Source: Calliopum simillimum (Eukaryota > Arthropoda > Insecta > Diptera > Lauxaniidae). From it: a stretch of DNA of 64,000 nt. The stretch lies in assembly GCA_951812925.1 (NCBI GenBank), contig OX638369.1, positions 23,031,329 to 23,095,328 on the forward strand, given 5' to 3'. This document shows, piece after piece, positions 23,259 through 35,498 of the stretch (positions are counted from its first letter, which is position 1; every line of letters begins with the position of its first letter). The notes beneath the pieces were generated by a model. The model did no database searches, was not told the origin of the DNA, and saw only the letters and a program-made list of their open reading frames with translations. The position numbers and the translations under genes were made by a program.

Positions 23259-24948
23259 AGGGAATGTACATATCCGGGTATGAGACGAGTTTTGTTTTTG
23301 AGCCATAACTTTTTACTGGTCAAACCGTTTCAGGTGTTTTATATATCATTCAAAAGGTAAGAAATGCACACAAGGACGTAGAAAGTTATTTAATCACATT
23401 CAAAAGTTATGGTCAATTTTCTAAGAACTTTTTTTTTAACAATTTAAAATTTGTATCCGGGTATGAGACACCTAGAAAAATGCATTGAAAATCAGAAAAT
23501 ATGAAATAAATCTTAACTAACACTGTGGAACAATTTTGAACTTTTTTTAAAACACATTAGAAAACCCAAAAAATTCTTAAAGTAGACTTTAAAAAAAAAT
23601 ACCAGTTTCTCGTGGTTTTTTTCCAGCACGTCACATTTTTTTTAATCGATTTTTGAAGTTTTTTATCCACTATAGTACATGAAAAAACCCAAAATACCGC
23701 ATTCTTGTGTTAAATCGATGAATTTAACTATATGATCCTTACATTTGAGGTGTATCATGTGTTCAGCAAACTTGTGCAAGATATTGCAGGGAATATTTTT
23801 GTAGAAAATTTTAACCCTATTTAACCCCCACATGTGGGTCATTTTTGCCCTTTTCTTAAAAAAGTACAAAAAAAACACCCAAAACAGGGAAATATTGAGT
23901 CGGTGTGTACTACAAAAATATTTGCTATAAAATTTCACTACTAGTTTCTAAACACGTGAAGGTCGAAATTCCATCCCGAAACCAAAAAAATCGCTAAAAT
24001 CAATTAAGATTTTTCACATTGCATAGTAATTACATACCTGACGCGCTTACCTTAAGTTTTAAGAATTTTTCGTCTTTGGTAACCCTAAGTGAAATTTTTT
24101 GTAGGATATTTTTGCAAAATTTTTTAACCAATTGCGGCTCAGTTTTAGAAAAAGGGGTCAAAAAGACCCAAAAAAAACAAGATATAATGGGTTATTGTGT
24201 TCTAGGAAAATGATCCTTGCGTGATCACGTTATGATCTTGTGAGAACGAGTTTTGTCCAAATTGTAGTTTTAGAGTTTTACAGTGGGTTGAAATTTGGAA
24301 AATATTTATTGTTAGAACTGCTTACTGATTTTAACGATGTTTTTGCTTTCGGGATACAATTTTGCTTTTATAGTATTCAGCAACTAAAGTGAAATTGTAT
24401 GCCAAATATTTCAGTAGTGCATACTGACTCAATATTCCCCTGTTTTAGGTGTTATTTTTGTACCTTTTTCTTAAAAAGGCAAAAATGACCCACATGTGGG
24501 TTAAAATTTTCTACAAAAATATTTCCCGCAATATCCTGCATAAGTTTGCTGAACACATGATACATCTCAGACGTAAGGATCATAAAGTTAAATTCATCGA
24601 TTTAACACAAGAATGCAGAATTTTGGTTTTTTCATGTACAGTTGATAAAAAAACTTCAAAAATCGATTAAAAAAAATGTGACGTGCTGAGGAAAAACCAC
24701 GAGACACGGGTATTTTTTTTTTTTTAATGTCTACTTTAAGAATTTTTTGGATTTTGTCATGTGTTTTTTTTTTTTTTTTGTGTCGAACGGTGTAATCAAT
24801 AGATCTCTTCACTTTGGTGTTGGCTTAAAAACTTGGTCATAGTAAAAGGATAGTTTGAAAGTAGTCAGATTGGCAACATTAATTTTGCATCATATAAAAA
24901 ATCGACTGTCTCATACCCGGAGGTGTCTCATACCCGGATACATTCCCC
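23259..24948. mobile_element. TIR element (GGGAATGTA...CCGGGTATGAGAC) carrying a nested insertion
   Basis: The left end AGGGAATGTACATATCCGGG continues with TATGAGAC. Read inverted, the right end at 24948 is GGGGAATGTATCCGGGTATG then AGAC. TA flanks both ends (23257-23258 and 24949-24950), as in Tc1/mariner-type MITEs. Without the nested 1272-bp element and its 3-bp duplication it would be about 415 bp. No transposase. Confidence 0.75.
23521..24792. mobile_element. Foldback DNA transposon with CACTGTGG/CACCGTTCG ends, copy 1 (nested)
   Basis: Starts CACTGTGGAACAATTTTGAA and ends in TGTCGAACGGTG, flanked by TAA at 23518-23520 and 24793-24795, a 3-bp target-site duplication. The two halves are inverted copies centred near 24250 (for example ACCCACATGTGGGTCATTTT on the left versus AAAATGACCCACATGTGGGT on the right). 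CAC...GTG ends and 3-bp TWA duplications fit CMC/EnSpm-like or PIF/Harbinger-like elements; the superfamily is not proven. Both halves contain the same open frame on opposite strands (MTHMWG ... RVKIFYKNI), ending near 23663 and starting near 24487. Confidence 0.8.
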
Positions 24949-24955
24949 TATATAA

Positions 24956-25840
24956 ATCAAAAAATTCCGAATAATGCTTAAAAAGCCAAGAATCTTCGAA
25001 AAAAGTTTAGTACTGTCCCTGAAAATCGTAATGTCAATTACAACGATTTTAAGAGACCCAAAATATGCAAGTAAATGCATGAAAAACTGTTTTTTCGTAA
25101 ATACTTAAGTGCCCAGAAAATCTAAAAATTTTTGAATTTTCTCCTTGCAGACCAACTTCTTAATAGAGAGACCAAAGTGCAAAGGATAAGTTTCGTGCAA
25201 TCCTTTGCTATGACTAAGATAATCACTCTCCACGACTTTTTCGATTTTTAAATTTTGTTTCATAACAAACTTTTCCAGTAGATTTTAGGTCTACACCGTT
25301 TTTACTGCATTATGTACGCAACTCAAGGGCTTGACGGCAAACTTTATTGATTGCTTTTCGAAGAGTAAGTTTTCTCCGCTTCTACCTTTGGTTGCAGATA
25401 TAAATAGAGTTAAACTTGTATTACCTCTATTCTACAAAGGAAAAACAAAAGATTAAAATTTTTGCGTTTGCTTGTGCCATATCTAGAAAATATTAGAAAG
25501 TAATGAGCTGCATCATTTAAAAAACATATTTAAAATTATGTTTTTTGTGGAATCGCAATACTTTAAGTTTGTTTAAATGTAATCTCTACCTTTTTTGGGT
25601 TATCTTGTAGTCTCTAATTCCGAATCGGTCACGCTTTTTTCTCTACCGGATCTGAAACACGAGCATTGAGTATTTAATATTATTGAAAACTTACTTTATA
25701 ATCATTTAATACATGGGTTAGCAGAGCCATCAAGCAAGCATTAACTTCAAATTCAAGATTCTGAAACTTTAAGTCATCAAAAACCAAATAGTGGAGATCA
25801 TCAATATCTCTCTCCATCTAATGTATCCAGCTTATATGAA
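24956..25840. other. Intron between foldback elements
   Basis: No feature recognised; unique-looking AT-rich sequence. Confidence 0.4.
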
Positions 25841-25843
25841 TTA

Positions 25844-27078
25844 CACTGTGGAACAATTTCGAACTTTTTTTAGAACACTTTAAAACACATTAGAAAGTCC
25901 AAAAAATTCTTAAAGTAGACGTTAAAAAAAAATACCCGTTTCTCGTGATTTTTCTCCAGCACGTCACATTTTTTTTTTAATCGATTTTTGAAGATTTTTT
26001 ATCCACTGTATATGAAAAAACCAAAAATACCGCATTCTTGTGTTAAATCGATGAATTTAACTATATGATCCTTACATCTGAGATGTGTGATGTGTTCAGC
26101 AAACTTATGCAAGATATTACGATGAATATTTTTGTAGAAAATTTTAACCCTGTTTGACCCCCACATGTGGGTCATTTTTGCCCTTTTCTTAAAAGGTACA
26201 AAAATTACACCCAAAACAGGGAAATATTGAGCCAGTATGTACTACAGAAATATTTGCTATAAAATTTCACTACTAGTTTTTAAACACGTAAAGGTCGAAA
26301 TTTTAGCCCGAAACCAAAAAAATCGTTAAAATCAATTAGGACTTTTCACATTGCATATTAATTACGTCCCTGACGCGCATACCTTAAGTTTAAAGAAATT
26401 TTCGTCTTTGGCAACTCTTAGTGAAATTTTTTTTAAGATATTTTTGCAACATTTTTCAACCCATTGTGGCTCAGTTTTAGAAAAAGGAGTCAAAAAGACC
26501 CTTAAAAACAAGATATAATAGGTTAATGTATTCTAGGAAAATGATCCTTGTGTGATTTCGTTATGATCTTATGAGAACGAGTTTTGTCCAAAATGTAGTT
26601 TTAGAGTTTTACAGTGGGGTGAAATTTGGAAAATATTTATTGTTAGAACTGCTTACTGATTTTAACGATTTTTTTGCTTTCGGGATAACATTTTGCTTTT
26701 TTAGTGTTCAGCAACTAGTAATGAAATTGAATAGCAAATATTTCTGTAGTACATACTGACTGAATATTCCCCTGTTTTTAGGGTAAAAATCACCCACACG
26801 TGGAGGTTGTGCAGGGTTAAAATTTTCTACAAAAATATTCCCCGCAATATCCTGCATAAGTTTGCTGAACACATAATACACCTCAAATGTAAGGATCATA
26901 TAGTTAAATTCATCGATTTAACACAAGAATGCGGTATTTTTGTTTTTTCATATACAGTGGAAAAAAAAAACTTTAAAAATCGATTAAAAAAAAATGTGAC
27001 GTGCTGGAGAAAAACCACGAGACACGGGTATTTTTTTTTGGATTTTCTCGTGTGTTTTTTCTTTTGTGTCGAACGGTG
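25844..27078. mobile_element. Foldback DNA transposon with CACTGTGG/CACCGTTCG ends, copy 2
   Basis: Same family as 23521-24792. Begins CACTGTGGAACAATTTCGAA, ends TGTCGAACGGTG, flanked by TTA at 25841-25843 and 27079-27081 (3-bp target duplication). Both halves again carry the KIFYKNI ... HKFAEH ... IVKFIDLTQECG-coding stretch, at 25999-26214 (minus) and 26807-26950 (plus), so four versions of one peptide exist in 3.5 kb. Confidence 0.85.
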
Positions 27079-27099
27079 TTATAGGTTATTGATAATTTT

Positions 27100-28760
27100 T
27101 TAAATCTGGGACTTGGGCAAATTAATAACTGTTTTAATACGCTTAATAGATTACTTGATCTTATTTTTATAACAAATAATATAAATTATGATATTCGGGT
27201 TTCTCCTTATCAAATGTCAGATATAAATTAGCACCATACACCCCTAGAAATTGAGATATCATTTTATAAATGTCTTTCTATTTCCACTGATACTAATCTT
27301 CATTTTAACTTTAAACTTTATAATTTTGTTGACTGGGACATTGAATTTGGACAACATTATACGGAGGTGTGTTTTCGGATTTTGAAAAATATTATTGAAA
27401 GTGTTTGTAATGATTAAATTCCTAAATCAAAGGGACGTGTCTATAGGGTGCCATGGCATACTAGAGGACTAAGGAAATTAAAAAATCTTCGTTCCAAATT
27501 TTATAAAAAATTTTTGGTTTCTCGAAATAATTAATTTTTTCTTAAATCTCGGCATTATTTGAAGGAATTTAACTTCTTGGATAAACATCTTTATAAGCAG
27601 TATATTCTGAAAAATTAATCTAGTATTAAGTCAAATCCTAAAAATTTTTGGCGATTTGTGAATTCGAAAAAAGGTTGCTCTGCCATCCCTGCTAAAATGT
27701 TTTTGAATGAAATCAATTCAAATGATGCACTTAAGTAGTACTGCTAATCTTTTTGCTGACTTTTTTATGTCAAATTATGATACCTCTAGTACAGTTTGCC
27801 CTGATGTTTCTAGTTTAATTGTACCCTCATTAGATTTGAAATGTCTCATTTTAACACAGACTGATGTTTTAAGTGGCATAAATAACCTTAAGAATTCGAG
27901 TAGTGTTGATGCAGATGGTATTTATGCCTTTTTCTTAAAGTATTGAGGAGTGGCCGTACCAAAAGGTCTAAGTACCATTTCGACAAAAGTAATGTCATAC
28001 TTTTTATGTGCCTTGTAGTCGGTTATTTGACTGTTATTATTGTTTCAACATAATGAAATCAATTTCACACTATCAAGTAAGTTTTAGTGAAAGCAGAAAA
28101 CAATTTTATTAACATCTAACTAAATGTCACCCGTTACATATTATGACACTACTTTTGCCTCGAAATGATACTTAGGCCCTTTGGTACGGCCACTCCTCAA
28201 TTGTGCGTTATCTTTATTGCTCCCTTTGATGTTAGTTTTTAATAAGTCTTTGCAATCAGGTAAATTTCTGGATTGCTGGAAATTGGCTTTTATTGCTCCA
28301 ATTTCGAATTTTCAAGTTTGGTTGTAAAAGTAATATTGCTAACTACATACCTATTTCTAAACTGAAAGTTATTTCAAAACTTTTTGAGTCTTTAGTAAAA
28401 GACACGATGTTCTTTGCGGTTAAAAATCTCATTTCGTCTTTTCAGTATGGTTTTGTCCCTGGCAGATCGACTATTACAAATTTACTAATATTCTGTGAAT
28501 TTTGTATTTCTGCTTTACTTGAAGGCTTTCAAGTAGATGTCATATATACTGACGTTGTCTTTTGATTGGCTTAAAAACATTAGAAGCTAGAAGAAATATC
28601 TTGTCATTAATAACGGTTCATGGTATTGTCTCTGATTCTGATGATTGTCCAATGTTATTGGCTATGATCCAATTCAATGTCCCAATCAATTCGTCTTGAT
28701 TTTGCTTGAACAAATTATGCTTCTAATTATCTAGACTTTTAAAAATGTTTAATGAACTAA
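27100..28760 (+). mobile_element. Decayed non-LTR retrotransposon, endonuclease tail to reverse transcriptase
   Basis: Plus-strand frames, broken by stops and shifts, show the linker between endonuclease and RT (RVPWHTRGLRKLKNLRSKFY-like near 27440), the pre-RT helix region (LNNLKNSSS-like, VDADG at 27907) and RT motifs: NYIPISKL (NYRPIS), VISKLFESLV, QYGFVPGRSTITNLL, VDVIYTD. This matches the Jockey/CR1 group of LINE elements. The element ends soon after the YTD block; the catalytic FADD region is not seen. Inactive, interrupted at 27943 by a MITE. Confidence 0.85.
27943..28200. mobile_element. 258-bp MITE inserted in the non-LTR relic
   Basis: Perfect terminal inverted repeats TTGAGGAGTGGCCGTACC / GGTACGGCCACTCCTCAA continuing imperfectly for about 50 bases (CTAAGTA, CATTTCGA, CAAAAGTAATGTCA). 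It splits the RT-linker frame after FFLKY. The two flanks rejoin in frame with no clear target duplication. The interior resembles the element at 37489-38493. Confidence 0.85.
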
Positions 28761-30632
28761 ATCTTAATTATAGTATTGATTTCTCTAACTCGAAAAATGT
28801 ATTAAAGTTACTGCTAAATAATATCCTGTAATTTCTGTATTTTTATAAATTTTTATTATTAATATAGTCTGTAAAAAATAATATTTCATAGACCGAATAT
28901 ATAAATAATTCTGAGATAACAAAAAATCGCTGTCACTTTTAACACAAGTATGAAAAAGAAGTCTAACCAAGTCTTCGCTCTTTAGCTTATTTTTAATTTT
29001 AATTATTTTAGTTTTTTTTTTTTTTCTTCCCTCCATATTTCGTTTCATTTTGCATATAAGAGGAAGATGCCAAATTTCAACCAGTCAGTCATAAAAATCC
29101 ATAAAATCTTAATCTTATATCTATTAGCAGTCAATATATGTACAATATATATCTGTATGTTGTGGTCGGATCTTCAGACAACTTTTATTGTTGTTGTTGT
29201 TGTTGTCTTTTGTTAGCTGTTATTATGTTTATTTACGATTCGCTGCGGTCATTGGCCAAAAAATTAACAACAACGAAATATTCAGTTAAAACATTTCTTT
29301 GTCGTTTGTGGTTTTTTATTGTTGTTGCTGTTGCTGTTGCTTAGACTTGTTTCTTGCTCAGAGTTTTATGATTTTTTCGTATATTTCCATTTTAATGTTT
29401 TAGCATATTTTATATTGATTTAAGTTAGAAATTTCAAGTTGCTGCCTACTATATATCATTAATTTATGCCATAGCGCTACATTTTTATTGTTTTTAGTCA
29501 AGTTTTAGTATTATGCATATGAACGTACATATGTATTGGTGTATTCATTTGAGCCATCACATCTACTTAAACCTAATTAAGTTGATTGATGTTACCATGT
29601 TAATTTTTATGCAGGCAATCATTAAAAGAAAAAAAAAACTATAATATATTAGAGGAGGGAATTATGGGTTATTGATGATCCGTGGCGATGGTGGAGGAAA
29701 CAGTTTCAATGTTTCAAATAGATGGATAATAAAAAAGCAACAAAATTGTGGGATAACATCAAAGAAATAGTTGTACACTAACATTTCTCTAATAATTCAT
29801 TTTTGAAAAATATGTATAGCCACGTGATTAACGATGCAACGGGGAAGCAGTTAATAGTCTCCAAATTCCAACAATCAATAAATTAAGTTAATTGAAAATT
29901 AATTAAAATTAATTAAATACAAAAATACTGTCTGCAATATAAATTACACATTCATCTAACATATGTACATACTTAATTATACTTATATTAAAAATACAAG
30001 AGCAAAACAGTTTGATGTATAAGTGAACCCTCATATACCACACCGCCATATCAAGCGTGCACAATGAGTTAACACCCTGAGATATAAAACACAAATTTGT
30101 CAGCAGCAGCAGCTCAAATTCAGCTTAACGAAAGTAAGCGAAGCAAGGTAACAAAAAACCGTATTAGAATGTGAAAAAAGCAAATAAATACATAAACACA
30201 CAAACACACAAAGTGTTTTTAATATTAAAAGGATAAGAGAAATAAAAAAAATAAAAGTAAATTCCTTGAATTAAAAAGCAAACAAAAAATTATGTTCACC
30301 TAAGAGCAAAATTTTGTTAACCTGTTTTTTATTGTTGTTATTGTTGTTGTTGTTGTCCCACCAACAATTCTTAGAATTTGTGTAGAAGAGTCAGAGCGTA
30401 TGAAGAAAAAAAAACACATTTAACAGCACACATGACTGAGCCTTGGCTGTCTAAAAAACACACCAAATATTTCCAAAAGAGTTAGGTAGCAAATTAAATG
30501 CAATGAAAACGAATTTTAAATAATAGACATAAAGGATATATTGTTGTTGTGAAATTAAGGCATGTTACGGGCAAGAAAATATTGAAAAAAAAACTAAACA
30601 GCTTCATATTCTGATTGACTAAATTTTTGCAC
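28761..30632. other. Intron with GTT/CAA simple repeats
   Basis: GTT/TTG runs at 29187-29215, 29321-29340 and 30333-30356. No supported gene; ORFs are short and composition-driven. Confidence 0.5.
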
Positions 30633-30659
30633 AAGTTTGTGTCTTAAGTCTTTTGTTTT
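30633..30659 (+). repeat. CTTAAGTCTTTTGTTTT motif, copy 3
   Basis: AAGTTTGT, GT, CTTAAGTCTTTTGTTTT: perfect core, 61 bases from copy 4. Confidence 0.85.
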
Positions 30660-30693
30660 ATATTGGCTATTAATTTGTATTCATATAAAATGT

Positions 30694-30720
30694 GAGTTTG
30701 TTTCTTAAGTCTATTGATTT
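30694..30720 (+). repeat. CTTAAGTCTTTTGTTTT motif, copy 4
   Basis: GAGTTTGT, TT, CTTAAGTCTATTGATTT, then TACAGCATTG. Two core mismatches. Confidence 0.75.
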
Positions 30721-30849
30721 TACAGCATTGTAAACATAATATAGAGCATGTTAAATGGAGTCACGCCTCCTTATTTCACGTAGCTTAGCTTTTGCTTAGA
30801 GTTTACACTTAGCTTTATTTCTGGAATGTGGATATATTGCGTAAAATTT

Positions 30850-31800
30850 GATATGGTTAGTCTTCCATATGACAATTTTGGAAAGTTATTTGAAAACAGA
30901 GAGTTTATTACGTCATACTGGAAGAGGCCGTTCAAGAAAAACAACTGAGAGGGAAGACATAGGCGTAGAAGAAATAGCTTTGAGCGATCGGTTTAAAACT
31001 GGTCTCAAAATTGCGTCGGAGGTATATGGTAACCAAAATATGGAACAAGCACCTCAACTGTGCAGCGCCGCTTGAGAGAAAATAACTTTTTTGCCCGCAG
31101 ACCTGCAAAAAAACTTATTCTCACACACAAAATGCGGCCTTTCTCATTTAACTGGTGTAAAGAAAAAAAGAATTGGGTGTATAACGATTGGGCTGAAGTC
31201 ATACATTCTCGGATAAGAGCAGAAAAAAATCTCATCAGTTCCGATTTGGGATGTGCGGTACGCCGTAGAAAAAATTAAAAATATAGCTTTAAACGTCTAC
31301 AAAGCACTCTATATGTGGTAGTCTGAGGGGCAATAACAAGCCATAGGGTTGGATAGATTCCTATCCTGGAAGGTTATATTAACTCCGCAGTTTATATTGA
31401 CATCATTAAAATCGGCGTTTTACCTAGCATTGACCGACTAAGCGAGCACTTAACTAAAGTCATATTTCAAGATGATTTTGCACCTTGTCATCGGTGGAAA
31501 TCGCTAGATGTCCGACGTACCATTATGTTTTCGATAAATTTATAATAACCAGCTATTTATTTTCGCGTTGGAAAATTAATATAATGGCCTTTTGGGAATT
31601 AATTCAAGCAAATGGCCGGACAAAAGCCCCAATCTCAATCCGATTGAGAATGTTAAGGACATTTTAAAACGAAAAAACCAAATATTATTAATAATATTAA
31701 ACTTAGAGCAGTTAAATAAGGGTAAATATTGATCTACACAACAATTTTAAAATTTATTACAAAATTAAAATCGGCTTATTTTTTGACCTTGAGTGTATAT
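30850..31800 (+). pseudogene. Tc1-like transposase relic
   Basis: Broken plus-strand frames carry Tc1-type blocks in order: TGRGRSRKTTERED and LSDRFKTGLKIASEVYG (30920-31030), QRRLRENNFFARRPAKK (31062-31112), VIFQDDFAPCH with the second acidic residue (near 31460-31490), and the NLNPIEN block with the final Glu (near 31630-31650). The first catalytic region (around 31195-31235) is degraded. Frameshifts and stops make it inactive. Terminal inverted repeats could not be assigned. Confidence 0.8.
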
Positions 31801-32069
31801 CCCAAAAAAAAAAAAAAAATATAGTTTTTAAGCGCTAACATTTTTGTAAAAAAAATAGTCTTTATTTCTAAAGCACCCTTGGGTGTTCATTTTGCAATGA
31901 AAAAAAGTCATGACCAAAAACATGTTTTAGCCAAAATGTGCCTTCAGTAGACTCAAAAGTGCTTCATTGGTTTTTCTTGGAATAAAATCAAAATTATGCA
32001 GATATAATTTTTAAGAGTCCTAACTTTTGAGTCGGTTTCGGGATGATTTTTTTTTTTTGTTTCATACAG
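31801..32069. other. Spacer between Tc1 relic and non-LTR element
   Basis: A-run at 31804-31818 and T-run at 32048-32058; no feature recognised. Confidence 0.4.
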
Positions 32070-33430
32070 AATCAAATCAAATCAAATTTTATTAATTAAT
32101 TTATTAAGTACTAGAAAACGTTATAAAACTTATAGTTATCACACAATTTAAAGAGATATGGTATAAACCTTACAGCTAGAAATTCTTTATTTAGATAACT
32201 GTCGTTAAATTTATGAACTATATACAAAATAATTATTTAAATTTGCGAAGGAAAAATACAAGCAAAAACCCTTCCAACTGTGACTTAAAACTAAGGAGTG
32301 ACTAGATACGGCTAAAGAAAATTTTAGCAATTACAAGAGCTTGAAAACAATAAACAAATCTAAACGATATAAATTTCCATATGAATTATCGAAAATAAGT
32401 AAGCAATATTTGTTACAGAATTAAAACTTCAAGAAATACGTACTCATGTTTTACAAATATTAAAAATTAAATAAAGAGAATTTTTAAATATTTTTAATAT
32501 AAAGAAGAGATCAAGGAATTGTCAGAAATGCGAATCAACATAATAAATTTAGCAGTTATTTTTTGAATACGAGCTGATATTAAATTAACATTGGATTTTT
32601 TATGCAATTCTTTTGTTGAGAAATGCCAAGGTAAATTTAAATTCATTTTTAAAAGTTGTTTTTGGCAAACTTGTAATTTATTTATATGCATTTTTGCACA
32701 AGAACCCCAGACAGGACAAGCATATAATATTATTGATTGAAAGATAACTTTTGTAATTATAATTTTGTTTTCATTACTTAATTTTGAGTACCGATTTATT
32801 AACGGATACAGCATTTTCTTAGCTATATTGAATTTATTTATTGTATTCGTGACATGCTCTCGAAAAATTAGTTTTTGTTCAAGGTGAACTCCTAGATACT
32901 TAACATTATTTGACCATGGAACTTTAAATCCGTTAATTACTATTTCCGAGCTAGGTAAAAATCAAACTCTTCTTTTTCTCGTAAAAAAGATGGCTTGTGT
33001 TTTACTAGCGTTAATTTTAATTTTCCACTTATCAAAGTATTGTATAACATTATTTAGTTTGCATTGTAATTCAGTCAAAACATTTTGACCAAATTCATGC
33101 GCATAAAATATTGCTGTATCATCAGCATAGGCACCATATTCGCTATTCGAAGACCTGGGAAAATCGGAGCAATAGATAATATAAAGCAGTGGTCCTATCA
33201 CTGATCCTTGAGGAACTCCAGCTGGTATATTGATGAAATCAGAATGTTCATCATTTATATGAACACAAAAGAATCTATTTGTGAGAAAGCTTTTTATTAT
33301 TTTGATTAATTGTAAAGGAAAACCGTAATTTACGAGCTTAAATAATAACCCATTATGCCAAACTGAATCAAAGGCTTTTTCTATGTCAAGTAGAACAAGC
33401 CCGGTTGATTTCTTTAATCGGTCTAATGTA
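32070..33430 (-). mobile_element. 5'-truncated non-LTR retrotransposon, RT C-terminal half
   Basis: Read on the minus strand: LVLLDIEKAFDSVWHNG (about 33400-33345), GVPQGS-like block at 33220-33200, then IGPLLYIIYCSDFPRSSN, the catalytic YADDTAIF (near 33120), INASKTQAIFF, and the thumb/C-terminal region with LYACPVWGSCA (near 32720). This is the Jockey-group order. The 5' part is missing upstream of 33430, as usual for truncated LINE insertions. The 3' end carries short tandem TTTGA repeats at about 32070-32085. Internal stops show it is dead. Confidence 0.85.
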
Positions 33431-34867
33431 TAAGTTTATTGGAAGGTAAGAAAAATGTATTAGGCTAGCATTAAAAAGGAAAACTAAATATATATATTTT
33501 ATTTCCACTTCTTGCCACCCATGCTACGGACTAAAAACGTTCCTCAAACATAATTTATGTAGTTTTATAATTAAATTTTTATTATATTGTATTTATTTTA
33601 ACAATAAACAAAACTAAATATACACCAAAAATTTTTAGCAAATTTGTCAACAGTGTTGCTACTTAATTGAAATTTCATAATATTAAAAAAAAAAACCTTA
33701 AATACACACATAATAAATTTGCTTTTTAGATAGTGTATCGATTTTCAATTAATTTTTGTCTTTTTAAATTTATGGTGTGAGAAATATTACTTCAATACAA
33801 TAATACATATGCAAATTATTACATAGTATATACATAAAAATATACATCTCGACATATATTCTTTGACAAAGAAATAATTAACAAAAGCAGCCACATATTC
33901 GTGGCAACATGATACTTTGCAAAAATTGTAAGAAAAATATAATCTGACATACCAACATGAATCAACATTTTTTTTGAAATTTTTTACAAAATCTCTTTAG
34001 TGTATGCGTACGTTTATAAAGAAGTGTGTGGAAGCGTATATGTGTATATTTCGCTGGCTGTTCGCAAACTATTCATAGTAAAGTTGAGATTTAAATAAAT
34101 AAAGTTGCTGATTATTTTTGATGAACACGTTTTATTTTTTATTTCTACTTATTTTGGCATATATGCATGTTTTTTTGTTATTTTACCTGTTATTTTGATT
34201 TATTTTTTTTTTTCGTTTTAGTTTTTGCTTACATTGATTGATGATCTTAAGCTCTGGCAGCGCAATTTCTTAAATTTTTTGCAAAAATTCTGAAAAAATA
34301 ATTCCATGTTCTTACGTTAAAGGGAAAGAAAAAAGTTTGGCTTTTCTTTAATTTACCATGACATAGTATCTGTAAATTTGAATATGCGTAGTTTCAAGTT
34401 AAAAAATACCGTTAATTCACGCTTATTTGCAGTTAATTATGCTAGCTGTCATAAAATTGAAGATTGAGGCAAAAACTTTCATTCAAATTTTAAACGCACA
34501 ACGCAAGCCTTTGCCCTAGATTTTTGTTACTTCATGCTTTAACTGCTAATAATTTTAAAAAATATTGGAAAAAAATATATATAAATATTAATACAAAAAA
34601 GATAATTTGATATGAAATTTATAAGTTGCTCTTCAATATTTCAATACAAAAATATTTTTACATACAATTTATTTCCCAAGGAACTCAAAAAATGCACAAG
34701 ACGAACATTTAAAACCATCAAAATATTTCTTATTTTTAAAGTCAAATGATTATGCAAACATTAAAATTTTACCGCAAAATTGCATACAAAAAAAAACTCA
34801 AGCAAATCAAATCACAACACATGAAAAAACGCTAATTAAAATTGCCGCCGAGTGTTGCAACTAAAGC
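33431..34867. other. AT-rich intron without supported feature
   Basis: Very AT-rich, many TATA/ACATA short repeats; no gene or clear repeat. Confidence 0.5.
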
Positions 34868-34894
34868 AAGTTCGTTGCTTAAATCTTTCGTTTT
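34868..34894 (+). repeat. CTTAAGTCTTTTGTTTT motif, copy 5
   Basis: AAGTTCGT, TG, CTTAAATCTTTCGTTTT, followed by TGGCAATACAGCAGCAGC. Two core mismatches. Confidence 0.75.
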
Positions 34895-35359
34895 TGGCAA
34901 TACAGCAGCAGCACTGTATCAAAAAAGCGAGAATTAAACAAAACACATAATGGCACAGCTATAAAGTTAAAACATTCTTTTTCCGTCGGGTTTTTTGTTT
35001 AAGAAAAAGCAAAATTTCGAAATTTTGTTTTTTTAGAGCTTTTGAGGCCATGAAATGCATGAACAGATAGAATGATTTTTTTATTATCTTCTTCTTCTTG
35101 TTTATTATCGCGCAACTTTTTAAGCAAACAAGCAAAAATTCCTCAATAAAAAAGAAACCATCTACTTACGAGTCTTTTTCATTTTCAAGTTAATTTGATG
35201 TCTTTGCAAGATTTTTGTGACTTTTATTGGTTACTGTTGCTGCTGCGGAAGCGATTGCATGAGATGCGTGAGTTTTTAAAAATTCGCTGATAGACACTGA
35301 AAGAAGTTTATGTATAAAATTTAAAACAAATCATTAAAGAAATACATATTTAACTGACA
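34895..35359. other. Intron, no supported feature
   Basis: Nothing recognised apart from a CTTCTTCTTCTT run near 35089. Confidence 0.4.
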
Positions 35360-35498
35360 AAAAAAAAGGCTGGACAAACATGAACAATTGAAAGCACTAA
35401 AAACTCTAATTTTCTTTCATTTGGCTTACGAACACAAAATTTTAACCAATGATGGACAAACGAAGAAACTCTCGAACACATACACAGCAATTTTGCAA

